A stretch of DNA of 64,000 bases from Sphingomonas sp. HMP9 (lineage in GTDB: Bacteria > Pseudomonadota > Alphaproteobacteria > Sphingomonadales > Sphingomonadaceae). A program made the position numbers and the translations under genes. The stretch lies in the NCBI RefSeq assembly GCF_013374115.1, contig NZ_AP022673.1, positions 3,000,001 to 3,064,000 of the forward strand, in the 5' to 3' direction. The notes under the pieces were generated by a model, which did not search any database, was not told the origin of the DNA, and worked only from the letters and a program-made list of their open reading frames with translations. Every line of letters starts with the position of its first letter. Position 1 is the stretch's first letter. Shown here one piece after another: positions 9,287 through 18,080 of the stretch.

Positions 9287-10147
9287 ATGCCGGTAACGAT
9301 CGACCTGCTGCCCGAAGCCGGCGTCCGGCTCGGCGAGAGCCCGCTCTGGGACCATCGCAGCGACCGGCTCTGGTCGGTCGACGTCGTCGGACCGCGCATC
9401 CTGTCCTGCGACGCCAATGGTGCCGCGCCGCGCGAGTGGACACTCGACCAGCCGGTCGGCAGCATTGGCCTCGCGGGCGATGGCCTGGTCGCGGCGTTGG
9501 CGGACGGTTTCCATCGCTTCGATCCCGACACCGGCGCGACGACCGCGATCGCACGGCCCGACATAGCGGCGGGCACGCGCTTCAACGACGGCAAGGCGGA
9601 CCGCGGCGGGAATTTCCTGGCCGGATCGATGCGGGTCGGCGACGGTACCGTTACCGGCGTCTTGTGGCGGCTCGGCACGGACGGTGCGCTGGTCGAACTC
9701 GAACGCGATCTGGCGATCACCAACGCGATCTGTTTTTCGCCTGATGGCGACACATTGTACCTAGCAGACAGCCTGGACGGCATCCTGCGATCTTATCGCT
9801 ACGACGGTTCCGTGCTGGCCGAGCGCAAGACGCTGGCGGACTGCCGTGAGGCAGGGTCGGGGCCGGATGGCGCGACTGTGGATGCGGCCGGCAACATCTG
9901 GGTCGCACTGGTAATGGCGCAAGCGATCGCGTGCTACGCGCCCGATGGCCGGCTGCTGCAGGCGATCCCGGTGCCGGTGCCCTATCCGTCGTGCCCGGCG
10001 TTCGGCGGGCCGGGCCTGTCCACGCTATACGTGACGAGCATCGCGGATTCGGGCCACCGACTGGTGTCCGACCATCCAGATCGTGGCCGCATCGTCGCGA
10101 TCCGGGGACTCGATGCGGTGGGCCTGCCCGAAGGCGTCTATCGCTGA
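9287..10147 (+). CDS. SMP-30/gluconolactonase/LRE-family protein, candidate lactonase
   Basis: A 286-residue six-bladed beta-propeller. The metal ligands expected for the family are visible: Glu in VRLGESPLWDH, Asn in RFNDGKADRGGNFLAGSM and Asp in GPDGATVDAAGNIWVAL. Family members hydrolyse lactones. Seven bases separate it from the IclR stop, so the two are probably co-transcribed. Together with the monooxygenase at 15804 it offers a lactone-forming and lactone-opening pair. The alternative is a sugar lactonase or a non-enzymatic regucalcin-like protein. Confidence 0.88.
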   Translation: MPVTIDLLPEAGVRLGESPLWDHRSDRLWSVDVVGPRILSCDANGAAPREWTLDQPVGSIGLAGDGLVAALADGFHRFDPDTGATTAIARPDIAAGTRFNDGKADRGGNFLAGSMRVGDGTVTGVLWRLGTDGALVELERDLAITNAICFSPDGDTLYLADSLDGILRSYRYDGSVLAERKTLADCREAGSGPDGATVDAAGNIWVALVMAQAIACYAPDGRLLQAIPVPVPYPSCPAFGGPGLSTLYVTSIADSGHRLVSDHPDRGRIVAIRGLDAVGLPEGVYR

Positions 10148-10151
10148 CTCG

Positions 10152-10916
10152 TCACAAGACCGCGGTGATACCGCCGTCCACGATCAGTGTCTGCCCGGTC
10201 ACGAAAGCGGCGCGGACGGAGGCGAGGAACGCGACCGCCTCTGCGATGTCGGCGATCTCGCCCAGTCGCCGGAGCGGGGTGTCCGCCACTCGCGCGGCGA
10301 ACGCGTCGGTGTCGAGCATCGCGCGGACGCCCTCTGTCGCGATCGTCGAGGGTGCGACCGCGTTCACCCTGATCCGGTCACACGCGAGTTCGGCGGCAGC
10401 GGCGCGCGTCAGGCCCTCGACCCCCGCCTTCACGCCGCAATAGACCATCGCGCCCGCGAACCCGAGCCGCGCCGAGACCGAGGCGATGTTGACGATCGCG
10501 CCCCCGCCGCCGGCGCGCATCGCAGGGGCCGCGGCTTGGGTCGTCCACAGGATCGCGCCGAAGCCGACGCCCAGCATCCGATCGACCGTCGCCGGGGTAA
10601 TGTCGGCCAACGGATCGTAGCGATTCCACATCGCGTTGTTGACGACGATATCGAGCCGTCCGCACCGCGCCACCGTCGCGGCGACGGCGGCCTGGACCTC
10701 GGCCTGCACGCTGACATCCGCACCGAGCCCGAACGCGCCGCATCCGATTGCCTCCGCCGCGCCTTGCGCCCACTTGGCTTTCCGGTCGACAATCGCCACG
10801 GTGCAGCCGCGCGAGGCCAGCAACTCGGCAATGCCGCGCCCGAGCCCGCGCGCGCCGCCCGTTACCAGCGCGACGCGGCCTGTAAACTCAGAACTTGAAC
10901 TGGAGTTCGACGCCAT
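10152..10916 (-). CDS. Short-chain dehydrogenase/reductase
   Basis: A 254-residue SDR. The cofactor motif is VTGGARGLGRG, the NNA motif appears as VVNNAMWNRYD, the catalytic Ser is in NIASVSARLG and the catalytic Tyr and Lys are in VYCGVKAG. Asp in VAIVDRK suggests a preference for NAD(H). The ATG at 10916 lies inside the end of the TonB receptor gene (29-base overlap), so the two are translated from one message with the receptor first. Likely roles are oxidation of a hydroxy intermediate or reduction of a ketone in the same pathway. Confidence 0.9.
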   Translation of the reverse strand: MASNSSSSSEFTGRVALVTGGARGLGRGIAELLASRGCTVAIVDRKAKWAQGAAEAIGCGAFGLGADVSVQAEVQAAVAATVARCGRLDIVVNNAMWNRYDPLADITPATVDRMLGVGFGAILWTTQAAAPAMRAGGGGAIVNIASVSARLGFAGAMVYCGVKAGVEGLTRAAAAELACDRIRVNAVAPSTIATEGVRAMLDTDAFAARVADTPLRRLGEIADIAEAVAFLASVRAAFVTGQTLIVDGGITAVL

Positions 10917-13080
10917 AGACCCGCCCCTTGTTCAGCGGCGAGAAGGTCGACCCCGCGAAGAACGGCAGCGGCGAGTCCGTCCCGAAGGTCGCCTCGTTCA
11001 GCAGGTTGGTGCCGTAAACCGACAGCTTGTACGGCCCGTGCGACAGCGCGAGGTTCGCATCGACCATCGTGGCTGCGCGCAACAGGCCGGTATTCTGGTC
11101 GTTGTAGAACGACGCGTCGCGGTAATTGGCGCCGACGCGTCCCTCCAGGCTGGTGTCCGCGGCGACCGTGTGCGCATAGGCGATCGAACCGCCATAGCTC
11201 CACGGCGACAGCCGCGGCAGTTTCAGCGCGAAATCCTTGGCGTCGATCACGCGGTCGTTGTTCAGGTCCGCGAAGATCTTCTGATACTTGCCGTCGGTGT
11301 AGCCGAACTGCCCGGAGATGGTCAGGCCCTTGAACGGCCGCACCAGCAGCTCGCCCTCGACGCCCTGGATGCGGACATTGGCGGCGTTGGTGATGATCTG
11401 GAAGATGCCGAACGGCGGCGCGGGGGTCTGGATCTCGCGCTGGACGTTGTCGATTGTGCTGTAGAAACCGGCGATGTTGACGCGGGCGAAGCGGCCGAAC
11501 TCCTGCTTGATGCCGACCTCGTAGGCGTCCTGGCCTTCCTGGTCGAACGGGCCCGGATCGACATTGGGGTTGAGGTTGCGGAAATTATAGCCGCCGCTGC
11601 GGAAGCCCTTCGAATAGCTCGCATAGACCTGCGTCGCGTCGGTCGGCTTGTACTGCACGCCGAGGCGCGGAGTGAAGCCGTGCCAGTCCTGCTTGCTGCG
11701 GAAATCGAACGCGCAGTTGACGGTATCGAGGTCGCAGCCATTGGCGCGGATGCTGGCGATTTGAACCGCCTTGTGCTCCGCCGAATAGCGTGCGCCGACG
11801 TTTAGCGTCAGCGTGTCGGTCAAATGCCAGTCGACCGAGCCGAACACGCCGTAGGTGTTCTGCTCCTGCCGGCCACCGCCCGACACGATCAGCGCGCCGT
11901 TCGACAGGATGCGCTCCTCGGCATAGTTGATGTCCTGCCAGAAATAATACAGCCCGGTGGTCACGTCGATCTTGCCGAAGCTGCCGGCGTAGCGCAGCTC
12001 GTCGCTGAACTGTTCCTGCTTGGTGTGGTTGCGCGAATGCAGCAGCGTCAGCGGCGAGGCATCGACATCCGCGCCGCTGTCGTTGTCGAGCGCGCGATAG
12101 CCCATGATGTTGGTGATCTTGCCGTTGCCGAACCCCACGTCGATGTTGGTCTCCGCGATCGCCTGGTCCCAGTCCGACGTGATAAAGCCGGGATAGTTGA
12201 TCGACACGCCGAAGCTGTCGCGCGGATAGAGGCCGTGGTTGCTAGCGACCGGGCCGTCGCCGCGGATGCGACCATGTTCGTAACGCAGGATCAGTTCGAA
12301 ATCGTCCGACGGCGTGAAGCGCAGCGCCGGGCGGATGATCAGCGTCTCGTTCTTGCCGATCTTCTTGCCGTCGAAATCGTTGCGGAACCAGCCATTGTCG
12401 TTATTGTAATAGACCGCGAGCTTCGCATCGAGCTTGCCCTTGACGATCGGCCCGGTGATCGAGGCCGCTGCGCGCTTCTCGAGGCCGGTGGACAGCCCGA
12501 GCTTAGCATCGATGCGCAGCGTGTCGGACGGCGTCGTCGTGCGCAGCACCACCGCGCCGCCGGTCACGTTGCGCCCGAACAACAGGCCCTGTGGCCCGCG
12601 CAGCACCTCGACGCCCGCCAGGTCGAACGTGTCGAACAGTACGCCCGCGCTGACCCCCAGATAGATGCCGTCGACGAACACGCCCACGGTCGGGTCGATC
12701 GACGGGATTGAACTATTGATGCCCAATCCGCGGATCGAGAAGTTCGCATAGCCCGGCGTAGTGCCGACGCTTTCCAGCGAGGCGTTGGGGACGCTGAAGC
12801 TGATGCCCTGGATGCTGCGGACATGCTGTTCCTCGAGCTGCGCCGTGCCGAACGCGGTGACGGCGAAGGGCACATCCTGCACGTTTTGCGCGTCGGCGCG
12901 CTTGCTGGCAGTGACGACGATGTCGCCCAGGCCTTCCTGCGCCGCATCCGGCGTCGCGGTGTCGGCCGGCGTTTGAGTCATGGGTTGGCTGGGGGGCTGG
13001 GTCTGCGCTTCGGCCTGCTGCGCGAGCAACAGGCTCGCGGCGATGCCACACTGCAGCCAGGCCTTGTATGTGATGATCAT
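10888..13080 (-). CDS. TonB-dependent outer-membrane receptor
   Basis: A 730-residue receptor with a signal peptide ending at about residue 25 (LLLAQQAEAQ). A TonB-box-like DIVVTASKR follows, then a plug domain (residues about 60-180: VPFAVTAFGTAQL and EVLRGPQGLLFGRNVTGG) and a beta-barrel ending in the aromatic tail VELQFKF. The plug and the FVDGIYLG segment are like the many sphingomonad receptors linked to uptake of non-iron substrates. It leads a two-gene unit with the SDR and is divergent from the enoyl-CoA hydratase. It most likely imports the catabolic cluster's substrate. Confidence 0.92.
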   Translation of the reverse strand: MIITYKAWLQCGIAASLLLAQQAEAQTQPPSQPMTQTPADTATPDAAQEGLGDIVVTASKRADAQNVQDVPFAVTAFGTAQLEEQHVRSIQGISFSVPNASLESVGTTPGYANFSIRGLGINSSIPSIDPTVGVFVDGIYLGVSAGVLFDTFDLAGVEVLRGPQGLLFGRNVTGGAVVLRTTTPSDTLRIDAKLGLSTGLEKRAAASITGPIVKGKLDAKLAVYYNNDNGWFRNDFDGKKIGKNETLIIRPALRFTPSDDFELILRYEHGRIRGDGPVASNHGLYPRDSFGVSINYPGFITSDWDQAIAETNIDVGFGNGKITNIMGYRALDNDSGADVDASPLTLLHSRNHTKQEQFSDELRYAGSFGKIDVTTGLYYFWQDINYAEERILSNGALIVSGGGRQEQNTYGVFGSVDWHLTDTLTLNVGARYSAEHKAVQIASIRANGCDLDTVNCAFDFRSKQDWHGFTPRLGVQYKPTDATQVYASYSKGFRSGGYNFRNLNPNVDPGPFDQEGQDAYEVGIKQEFGRFARVNIAGFYSTIDNVQREIQTPAPPFGIFQIITNAANVRIQGVEGELLVRPFKGLTISGQFGYTDGKYQKIFADLNNDRVIDAKDFALKLPRLSPWSYGGSIAYAHTVAADTSLEGRVGANYRDASFYNDQNTGLLRAATMVDANLALSHGPYKLSVYGTNLLNEATFGTDSPLPFFAGSTFSPLNKGRVYGVELQFKF

Positions 13081-13369
13081 TCGCTATCCTCCCCTGAAGG
13101 GTGCCCGCGCTCGACCGGTCGGGAATGACCGGCGGCACGATGTCTCGCCCTTGCATGATCGCCGCCGACGGATCGGCTCGGAAGATGTTCGGGGCTAAGA
13201 GCCGATCCGGGCAAATGCGCTCGCGGCAAGAGCGCGAAAATCACATCCGGGAATTCGCAGCGTGCCCGGCGTCGCCGCGTTTTCCGATATGCGATATTGC
13301 GGGCGGCGCACGCGATCGGCGATGCGGCGGCTGCCCCGCCGTGCATGGTTTGCGTGAGGAGAGACCGCA
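13081..13369. promoter_or_regulatory. Divergent promoter region between TonB receptor and enoyl-CoA hydratase
   Basis: The 289 bases between two divergent genes carry no credible coding sequence. GAGGAGA lies about ten bases before the hydratase ATG. CGATATGCGATATTGCG near 13290 contains a repeated CGATAT and could be part of an operator; this is a guess from appearance only. Confidence 0.35.
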
Positions 13370-14134
13370 ATGGCCCATGTACATCTCGATGTCACCGATC
13401 ACGTCGCGCTCGTGACGATGGACAATCCGCCCGTGAACGCCCAGCCGATCGCGTTCATGGAGGCGCTGACGGAGGTTTTCGACAGCTTTAACGACCGCGA
13501 CGATGTCCGCGTCGTCGTGCTGACCGGCGCGGGGCGGTGCTTCTCCGCCGGTGCCGACCTGAAAAACCGTCCCGATCTCTCCGAACCCGGCACGCGCTGG
13601 CGGCGCAACCGGATCGTGCGCGAATCCTCCTATGCGATCGCGGATTGCGCCAAGCCCGTGATCGCCGCGGTCAACGGCCCGGCGCTGGGCGCGGGGATGG
13701 GACTGGTCGCGAGCTGCGACATCATCGTCGCGTCGGAGGAGGCGGTGTTCGGCCTGCCCGAGGTCGATGTTGGCCTGATGGGCGGCGGCAAGCATGCCGC
13801 GCGCGTCTTCCCGCATTCGCTGGTGCGGCGGATGATGCTGACCGGCTACCGCGCGCCCGCCACCGAGATCTATCGCCGCGGCATCATCGAGGCGTGCCTG
13901 CCCGCCGCAGAACTGATGCCCTACGCGATGGCCATGGCGCGGATGATCGCCGCCAAGAGCCCGCTCGCGACGCGCCTCGCCAAGGACAGCATGCGGACGA
14001 TCGAGACGATGACGTTGCGCGACGGCTATATCTACGAACAGACCAACACCGCTAAACTGTCGACGACGCACGACGCGGCCGAGGCAGTGTCGGCGTTCGT
14101 CGAGAAGCGCGCGCCCGTCTTCCTCGGTCGCTGA
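13370..14134 (+). CDS. Enoyl-CoA hydratase/isomerase family protein
   Basis: A 254-residue crotonase-fold protein, preceded by GAGGAGA. Oxyanion-hole blocks are present: CFSAGADLKNRPDL and NGPALGAGMGLVASCDIIVA. The catalytic-region Glu is in FGLPEVDVGLMGGG. The substitution of G-M-G-L-V-A for the common G-G-x-E-L leaves only one of the two usual glutamates, so the exact reaction (hydration, isomerisation or C-C cleavage) is uncertain. It is followed after six bases by an acyl-CoA synthetase and then the monooxygenase, all on one strand. Confidence 0.88.
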   Translation: MAHVHLDVTDHVALVTMDNPPVNAQPIAFMEALTEVFDSFNDRDDVRVVVLTGAGRCFSAGADLKNRPDLSEPGTRWRRNRIVRESSYAIADCAKPVIAAVNGPALGAGMGLVASCDIIVASEEAVFGLPEVDVGLMGGGKHAARVFPHSLVRRMMLTGYRAPATEIYRRGIIEACLPAAELMPYAMAMARMIAAKSPLATRLAKDSMRTIETMTLRDGYIYEQTNTAKLSTTHDAAEAVSAFVEKRAPVFLGR

Positions 14135-14140
14135 GCCGGC

Positions 14141-15739
14141 GTGATGGACTGGAATTTCGGCGACTTGCTCGATGCCACCGCGGCCAATGTGCCCGGCGAT
14201 CGTCCGGCGATCATCCGCGGAGATCGGGTGCTCGACTGGGCAGATTTCGACGCCCGGACCAATCGCCTGGCGCGGGCGATGCTGGGTGCCGGACTAAAAA
14301 CGGGTGACCGCGTCGCGATCCTCGCGCGCAACATCCCCGAATTCATCGAGGTCGCCGCCGCCGCGTTCAAGGCGCGGCTGACCCACGTTAACATCAACTA
14401 TCGCTACACCACCGCCGAGATCGCCTATGTTCTTGCTGATTGCGGCGCTGCGGCGCTATTCCACGAGGACGTGTTCGCCGACCGCGTCGCGCCGCTGCCG
14501 GGAATGCTCGACCACCTACAACTTGTCGTGCGGATCGGAGACGGGGGCGGCTATGCGACGATTGTGGAGGTGGGCGACGGATCGCCGCTCGGCATCGTGC
14601 GATCGTCGCAGGACGGCTATCTGCTCTACACCGGGGGCACCACGGGGAAGCCCAAGGGCGTGATGTGGCACGCCGGCGATGCGCGCCGCTCGCAGTTGGA
14701 ATCGCCGATGGCCAAGGTGACGATCGCGTCGATGGACGATCATGTCGCCTATGTCCGCGGCACTGCGCCGGGCCGCGTGCTGCCCGCATGCCCGCTGATG
14801 CACGGCGCCGGGCTGAACAGCTCGATGGCGGAACTGTTGAACGGCGGCAGTGTCGTGCTGCTGCCCTCCGACCGCTTCGATGCCGAGGAATTGTGGGACG
14901 CGGCGGCGCGCGACCGCGTGACCCGCGTGCTGATCGTCGGCGACGTGTTTGCACGACCCATGGCGCAGGCCTTGCTCGACCATCCGTGTCGCTGGGACCT
15001 GTCGGCGCTGCGGCTGATCTCGTCGGCCGGGCTGATGTGGAGCCGCGAGGTCAAGGCCGCGCTGATCGACGCGCTGCCGCAGCTGACATTGCTCGATATC
15101 CTCGGCGCGTCCGAGGCGTCGGGGTTCGGCTTCGCGATCACAACCGCGACTCGGGCGACGCCGACCGGGCTGTTCGAACCCGGCCCGCAGACCGTCATCA
15201 TCGACGTCGCCACCGACCGCGTGTTGCGCGACGACGAGCCGGGCGAGGGCTGGCTGGCGCGACGCCCGCCGTTCGGCGGCGGCTATTTCGGCGATCCGGC
15301 GAAGACCGCCGCAACCTATCGCACGATCGGCGGCGTCCGTTACGCGATCCCCGGCGACATGGCCGAACGCCTGCCCGATGGCCGGCTGCGGCTGCTCGGT
15401 CGCGGCAGCCTATGCATCAACACCGGCGGCGAGAAGGTGTTCGTCGAGGAGGTCGAGGAGGCGCTGAAGCGCGTGCCTGGGATCGACGACGCGATGGTCT
15501 TCGGTCTGCCCGATCCGCAATGGGGCAACAGCGTTTCGGCGATCGTGACCGCGCCGCGCGGGATCGACCAGGCCGACATCCGCGCCGCTCTCGCGACCGA
15601 CCTCGCCGTGTACAAAATCCCGCGCCGTGTCATCGTCGTCGACGAGATGCCACGGCACGCCAGCGGCAAGAGCGATTACGCGCGGGCCGTCGCGCTAGCC
15701 GCCGATCACATGTCGGATAATCACGAAGCATCCGCCTGA
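14141..15739 (+). CDS. Acyl-CoA synthetase (AMP-binding)
   Basis: A 532-residue adenylate-forming enzyme. The P-loop is YLLYTGGTTGKPKGVMWHAG, the A5 region is LGASEASGFGF, the ATP-binding Asp is in YAIPGDMAERLPDG, the hinge is GSLCINTGGEKVFVEEVEEA and the catalytic Lys is in RHASGKSDYA. This intact gene may cover for the frameshifted synthetase at 1732-3371 if their substrates overlap. It starts six bases after the hydratase stop and is followed 64 bases later by the monooxygenase. It resembles synthetases acting on long or polycyclic acids, but specificity cannot be read from the sequence. Confidence 0.92.
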   Translation: MMDWNFGDLLDATAANVPGDRPAIIRGDRVLDWADFDARTNRLARAMLGAGLKTGDRVAILARNIPEFIEVAAAAFKARLTHVNINYRYTTAEIAYVLADCGAAALFHEDVFADRVAPLPGMLDHLQLVVRIGDGGGYATIVEVGDGSPLGIVRSSQDGYLLYTGGTTGKPKGVMWHAGDARRSQLESPMAKVTIASMDDHVAYVRGTAPGRVLPACPLMHGAGLNSSMAELLNGGSVVLLPSDRFDAEELWDAAARDRVTRVLIVGDVFARPMAQALLDHPCRWDLSALRLISSAGLMWSREVKAALIDALPQLTLLDILGASEASGFGFAITTATRATPTGLFEPGPQTVIIDVATDRVLRDDEPGEGWLARRPPFGGGYFGDPAKTAATYRTIGGVRYAIPGDMAERLPDGRLRLLGRGSLCINTGGEKVFVEEVEEALKRVPGIDDAMVFGLPDPQWGNSVSAIVTAPRGIDQADIRAALATDLAVYKIPRRVIVVDEMPRHASGKSDYARAVALAADHMSDNHEASA

Positions 15740-15803
15740 CCGCGCGTGCTTACGCAAGTGATTTAATATCGAAGACGAAACACCCGCCCGTTGGAGCGCG
15801 ATC

Positions 15804-17423
15804 ATGGCGAATGCAGTATCAACTATGCCCAAGAAAGTGGACGCTTTCGTGATCGGCACCGGGTTTGGCGGCATGTACGCGATCCACCGGCTGCGCGGAA
15901 TGGGCCTCGACGTCCATGCGATCGAGGCAGGCAAGGATGTCGGCGGGACCTGGTACTGGAACCGCTATCCCGGTGCGCGCTGCGACGTGATGAGCATCGA
16001 CTACAGCTATTCCTTCTCGGACGCGATCCAGCAGGAATGGACCTGGACCGAACAGTTCGCCGCTCAGCCCGAGATCCTCGCTTACGCCAATTTCGTCGCG
16101 ACGACACTCGACCTGCGCCGTAGCGTGAACTTCGAGACGCGCGCGAAAAAGGTCGTCTATGACGATGCCCGCCGCCTCTGGGTGATCGAGACCGAGGCCG
16201 GCGCTGTGTTCGAGACGACTTATCTGGTCATGGCGACCGGACCGCTGTCTGCGCCCAAATTGCTCGACATTCCCGGCGCACACCGGTTCAGTGGCACGAT
16301 CTACCAAGCGCAGCGCTGGCCGCACGAGGCGGTCGATCTAGACGGCAAGCGGGTAGGTGTGATCGGCACCGGATCGACTGGCATCCAGATCATTCCCGTC
16401 GTCGCCAAGGAAGCCGGCCACCTTCACGTGTTCCAGCGCACGCCCAGCTTCACGCTGCCTATGCGCAACCGGTCGCTCGAACCCGATTACGTCGCGCAGG
16501 TGAAAGCGCATTACCCCGCGCTCCGCGCGATCGCCCGTAACACCTTCACCGGCGGCGTCCGCCCGGTGTCCACCCGCCCGCTGTTCAGCGTGACCGTCGA
16601 GGAGCGCAACGCGCTGATGGAGGACGCCTGGGCCAAGGGCGGGCTCACCTTCCTGGGTCTATTCTCCGACTTGCTGACCAACCAGGCCGCCAACGACATC
16701 GTCGCCGATTTCGTCCGCGACAAGATCGGCGAGGTCGTCAAGGATCCCGCCACCGCCGAGGCGCTGAAGCCGCGCGGCTACCCGATCTTCGCGCGCCGCC
16801 CGTGCCTCGATACTGGTTATTACGAGGCGTATAATCGCGCCAACGTGACGCTGGTCGATTGCCTCACCGATCCGATCGTCGCGGTCACCGAAACCGGTAT
16901 TCGCACGCAGGGCGGGGAGGTCAACCTCGACGTCATCATCGCTGCCACCGGCTATGACGGCCTGACCGGTGCGATGCTGGCGATCGACATCCGTGGTCGC
17001 GACGGCCTGTTGCTGAGCGAGAAATGGCAGGATGGCTCGCGCTCGCATCTCGGCCTGATGATGGCGGGCTTCCCCAATCTCTTCATCGTCGCCGGCGCCA
17101 ACGGGCCGTCAGCGCTCGCGAATTTCGTGCTGCTCAACGAACAGAACGTCGACTGGACGTGCGACTGTATCGCGTATCTACGCGCCAATGGCTTGGCGAC
17201 GATCGAACCGACTGTCGAGGCCGAGGACCAGTGGATGCACCAGGTCGCGGCGCTGTCGAGCTCGTCGCTGATGCCCAAGGCCAACACCTGGTACACCGGG
17301 GCCAACATCGCCGGCAAACCGCGTGTGTTCAGCATCTATATGGGCGGCCTGGCACGCTATCGCGAAACGTGTGCCGTCGCGGCGCAAGGCTATCAGGATT
17401 TTGTTCATGAGCCGAAGATCTAG
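15804..17423 (+). CDS. Baeyer-Villiger-type flavin monooxygenase
   Basis: A 539-residue FAD/NADPH enzyme that would insert oxygen next to a ketone to give an ester or lactone. The FAD Rossmann motif is VIGTGFGGMYAIH, followed by AGKDVGGTWYWNRYPGARCD, a hallmark of this class. The NADPH Rossmann motif is GVIGTGSTGIQIIP. The fingerprint F-x-G-x-x-x-H-x-x-x-W appears as FSGTIYQAQRWPH, with Gln in place of the fingerprint His. The ATG TATAATG segment FIVAGANGPSALANF closes the FAD site. It ends the hydratase-synthetase-monooxygenase run and is the defining enzyme of the cluster. Confidence 0.93.
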   Translation: MANAVSTMPKKVDAFVIGTGFGGMYAIHRLRGMGLDVHAIEAGKDVGGTWYWNRYPGARCDVMSIDYSYSFSDAIQQEWTWTEQFAAQPEILAYANFVATTLDLRRSVNFETRAKKVVYDDARRLWVIETEAGAVFETTYLVMATGPLSAPKLLDIPGAHRFSGTIYQAQRWPHEAVDLDGKRVGVIGTGSTGIQIIPVVAKEAGHLHVFQRTPSFTLPMRNRSLEPDYVAQVKAHYPALRAIARNTFTGGVRPVSTRPLFSVTVEERNALMEDAWAKGGLTFLGLFSDLLTNQAANDIVADFVRDKIGEVVKDPATAEALKPRGYPIFARRPCLDTGYYEAYNRANVTLVDCLTDPIVAVTETGIRTQGGEVNLDVIIAATGYDGLTGAMLAIDIRGRDGLLLSEKWQDGSRSHLGLMMAGFPNLFIVAGANGPSALANFVLLNEQNVDWTCDCIAYLRANGLATIEPTVEAEDQWMHQVAALSSSSLMPKANTWYTGANIAGKPRVFSIYMGGLARYRETCAVAAQGYQDFVHEPKI

Positions 17424-17882
17424 GCTAAGTTGATCGCGCCGGTACGTCGCGGTGACTTGGTAGGTGCTGACGGCGGTCCGATTTTGTCGATCAGCCCGAT
17501 TGCGGAAAGCGCGGAACCGATCGTCAACCAACTACGCGCTTTGCTGATTGATGCGTCGCCGCCAGCCTGTCGCCTTTCGTGACGGTCTGCCAAACGAACT
17601 CGCGTCCTTGCCACCCTGCCGCGGCTCCGATCGAGATCGGAGCCCTTCGCCCCGATCCAAATCATGAGCCGCGTAAACTGCCGAGGGCGACGGCGACGTT
17701 CGAGATGGGCGGCGTTGAGGCACGGCAACCGTAATCCGGGACCCCCGGGATCCAATCACGCGGACCCGGACCGCGACGCGGATGGCAGAGGCCGTTGATT
17801 TCGCCGAGCGCGGTGACCTTGACGTCGGCTCCTACCAAGGATGCGGCGTGGACAAAACCGCGCTCGAACCGGCCCTACAAAG
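17424..17882. other. Non-coding or decayed DNA after the catabolic cluster
   Basis: No frame here resembles a known protein, and the possible frames are broken. A short palindrome, ATCCGGGACCCCCGGGAT near 17735, and CCGATCGAGATCGG near 17640 are the only structures seen. The flanking genes on the right are pseudogenes, so this is probably a decayed coding region. Confidence 0.5.
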
Positions 17883-18080
17883 TCACCTTCTGGTTCAGCA
17901 TTACGAGGCATTTATCCTCGCCACTGGGCGCCTGACCTTGAGCCTGATGCCGCGCCAACCGGCGCGCCCGGCGGCTTCGACACGATCTCGGAACGGAAAG
18001 GAGCTGATCTCGATTGGAGAACCCGGGTATACGTCGCCGGCGAGCGTCCAATAGGCAGCTAGCAGATCGGGGACGCTCAT
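17883..18080 (-). pseudogene. Sugar phosphate isomerase/epimerase, N-terminal remnant
   Basis: The minus strand from 18080 reads MSVPDLLAAYWTLAGDVYPG, then SPIEISSFPFRDRVEAAGRA and GWRGIRL. This is the first 45 or so residues of the TIM-barrel isomerase/epimerase family common in sphingomonads. The frame then degenerates and stops near 17900, leaving less than a fifth of the gene. Its ATG overlaps the stop of the upstream SDR pseudogene (ATGA), which shows the two once formed an operon. Confidence 0.6.

Noticed and set aside
10636..11805. A 389-codon plus-strand frame
   Set aside because: It is antisense to the intact TonB receptor and SDR and has a repetitive Arg/Asp/Val composition typical of shadows.
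17420..17755. A 111-codon minus-strand frame after the monooxygenase
   Set aside because: No family features, and it begins in a palindrome without a ribosome binding site, in a decayed stretch.
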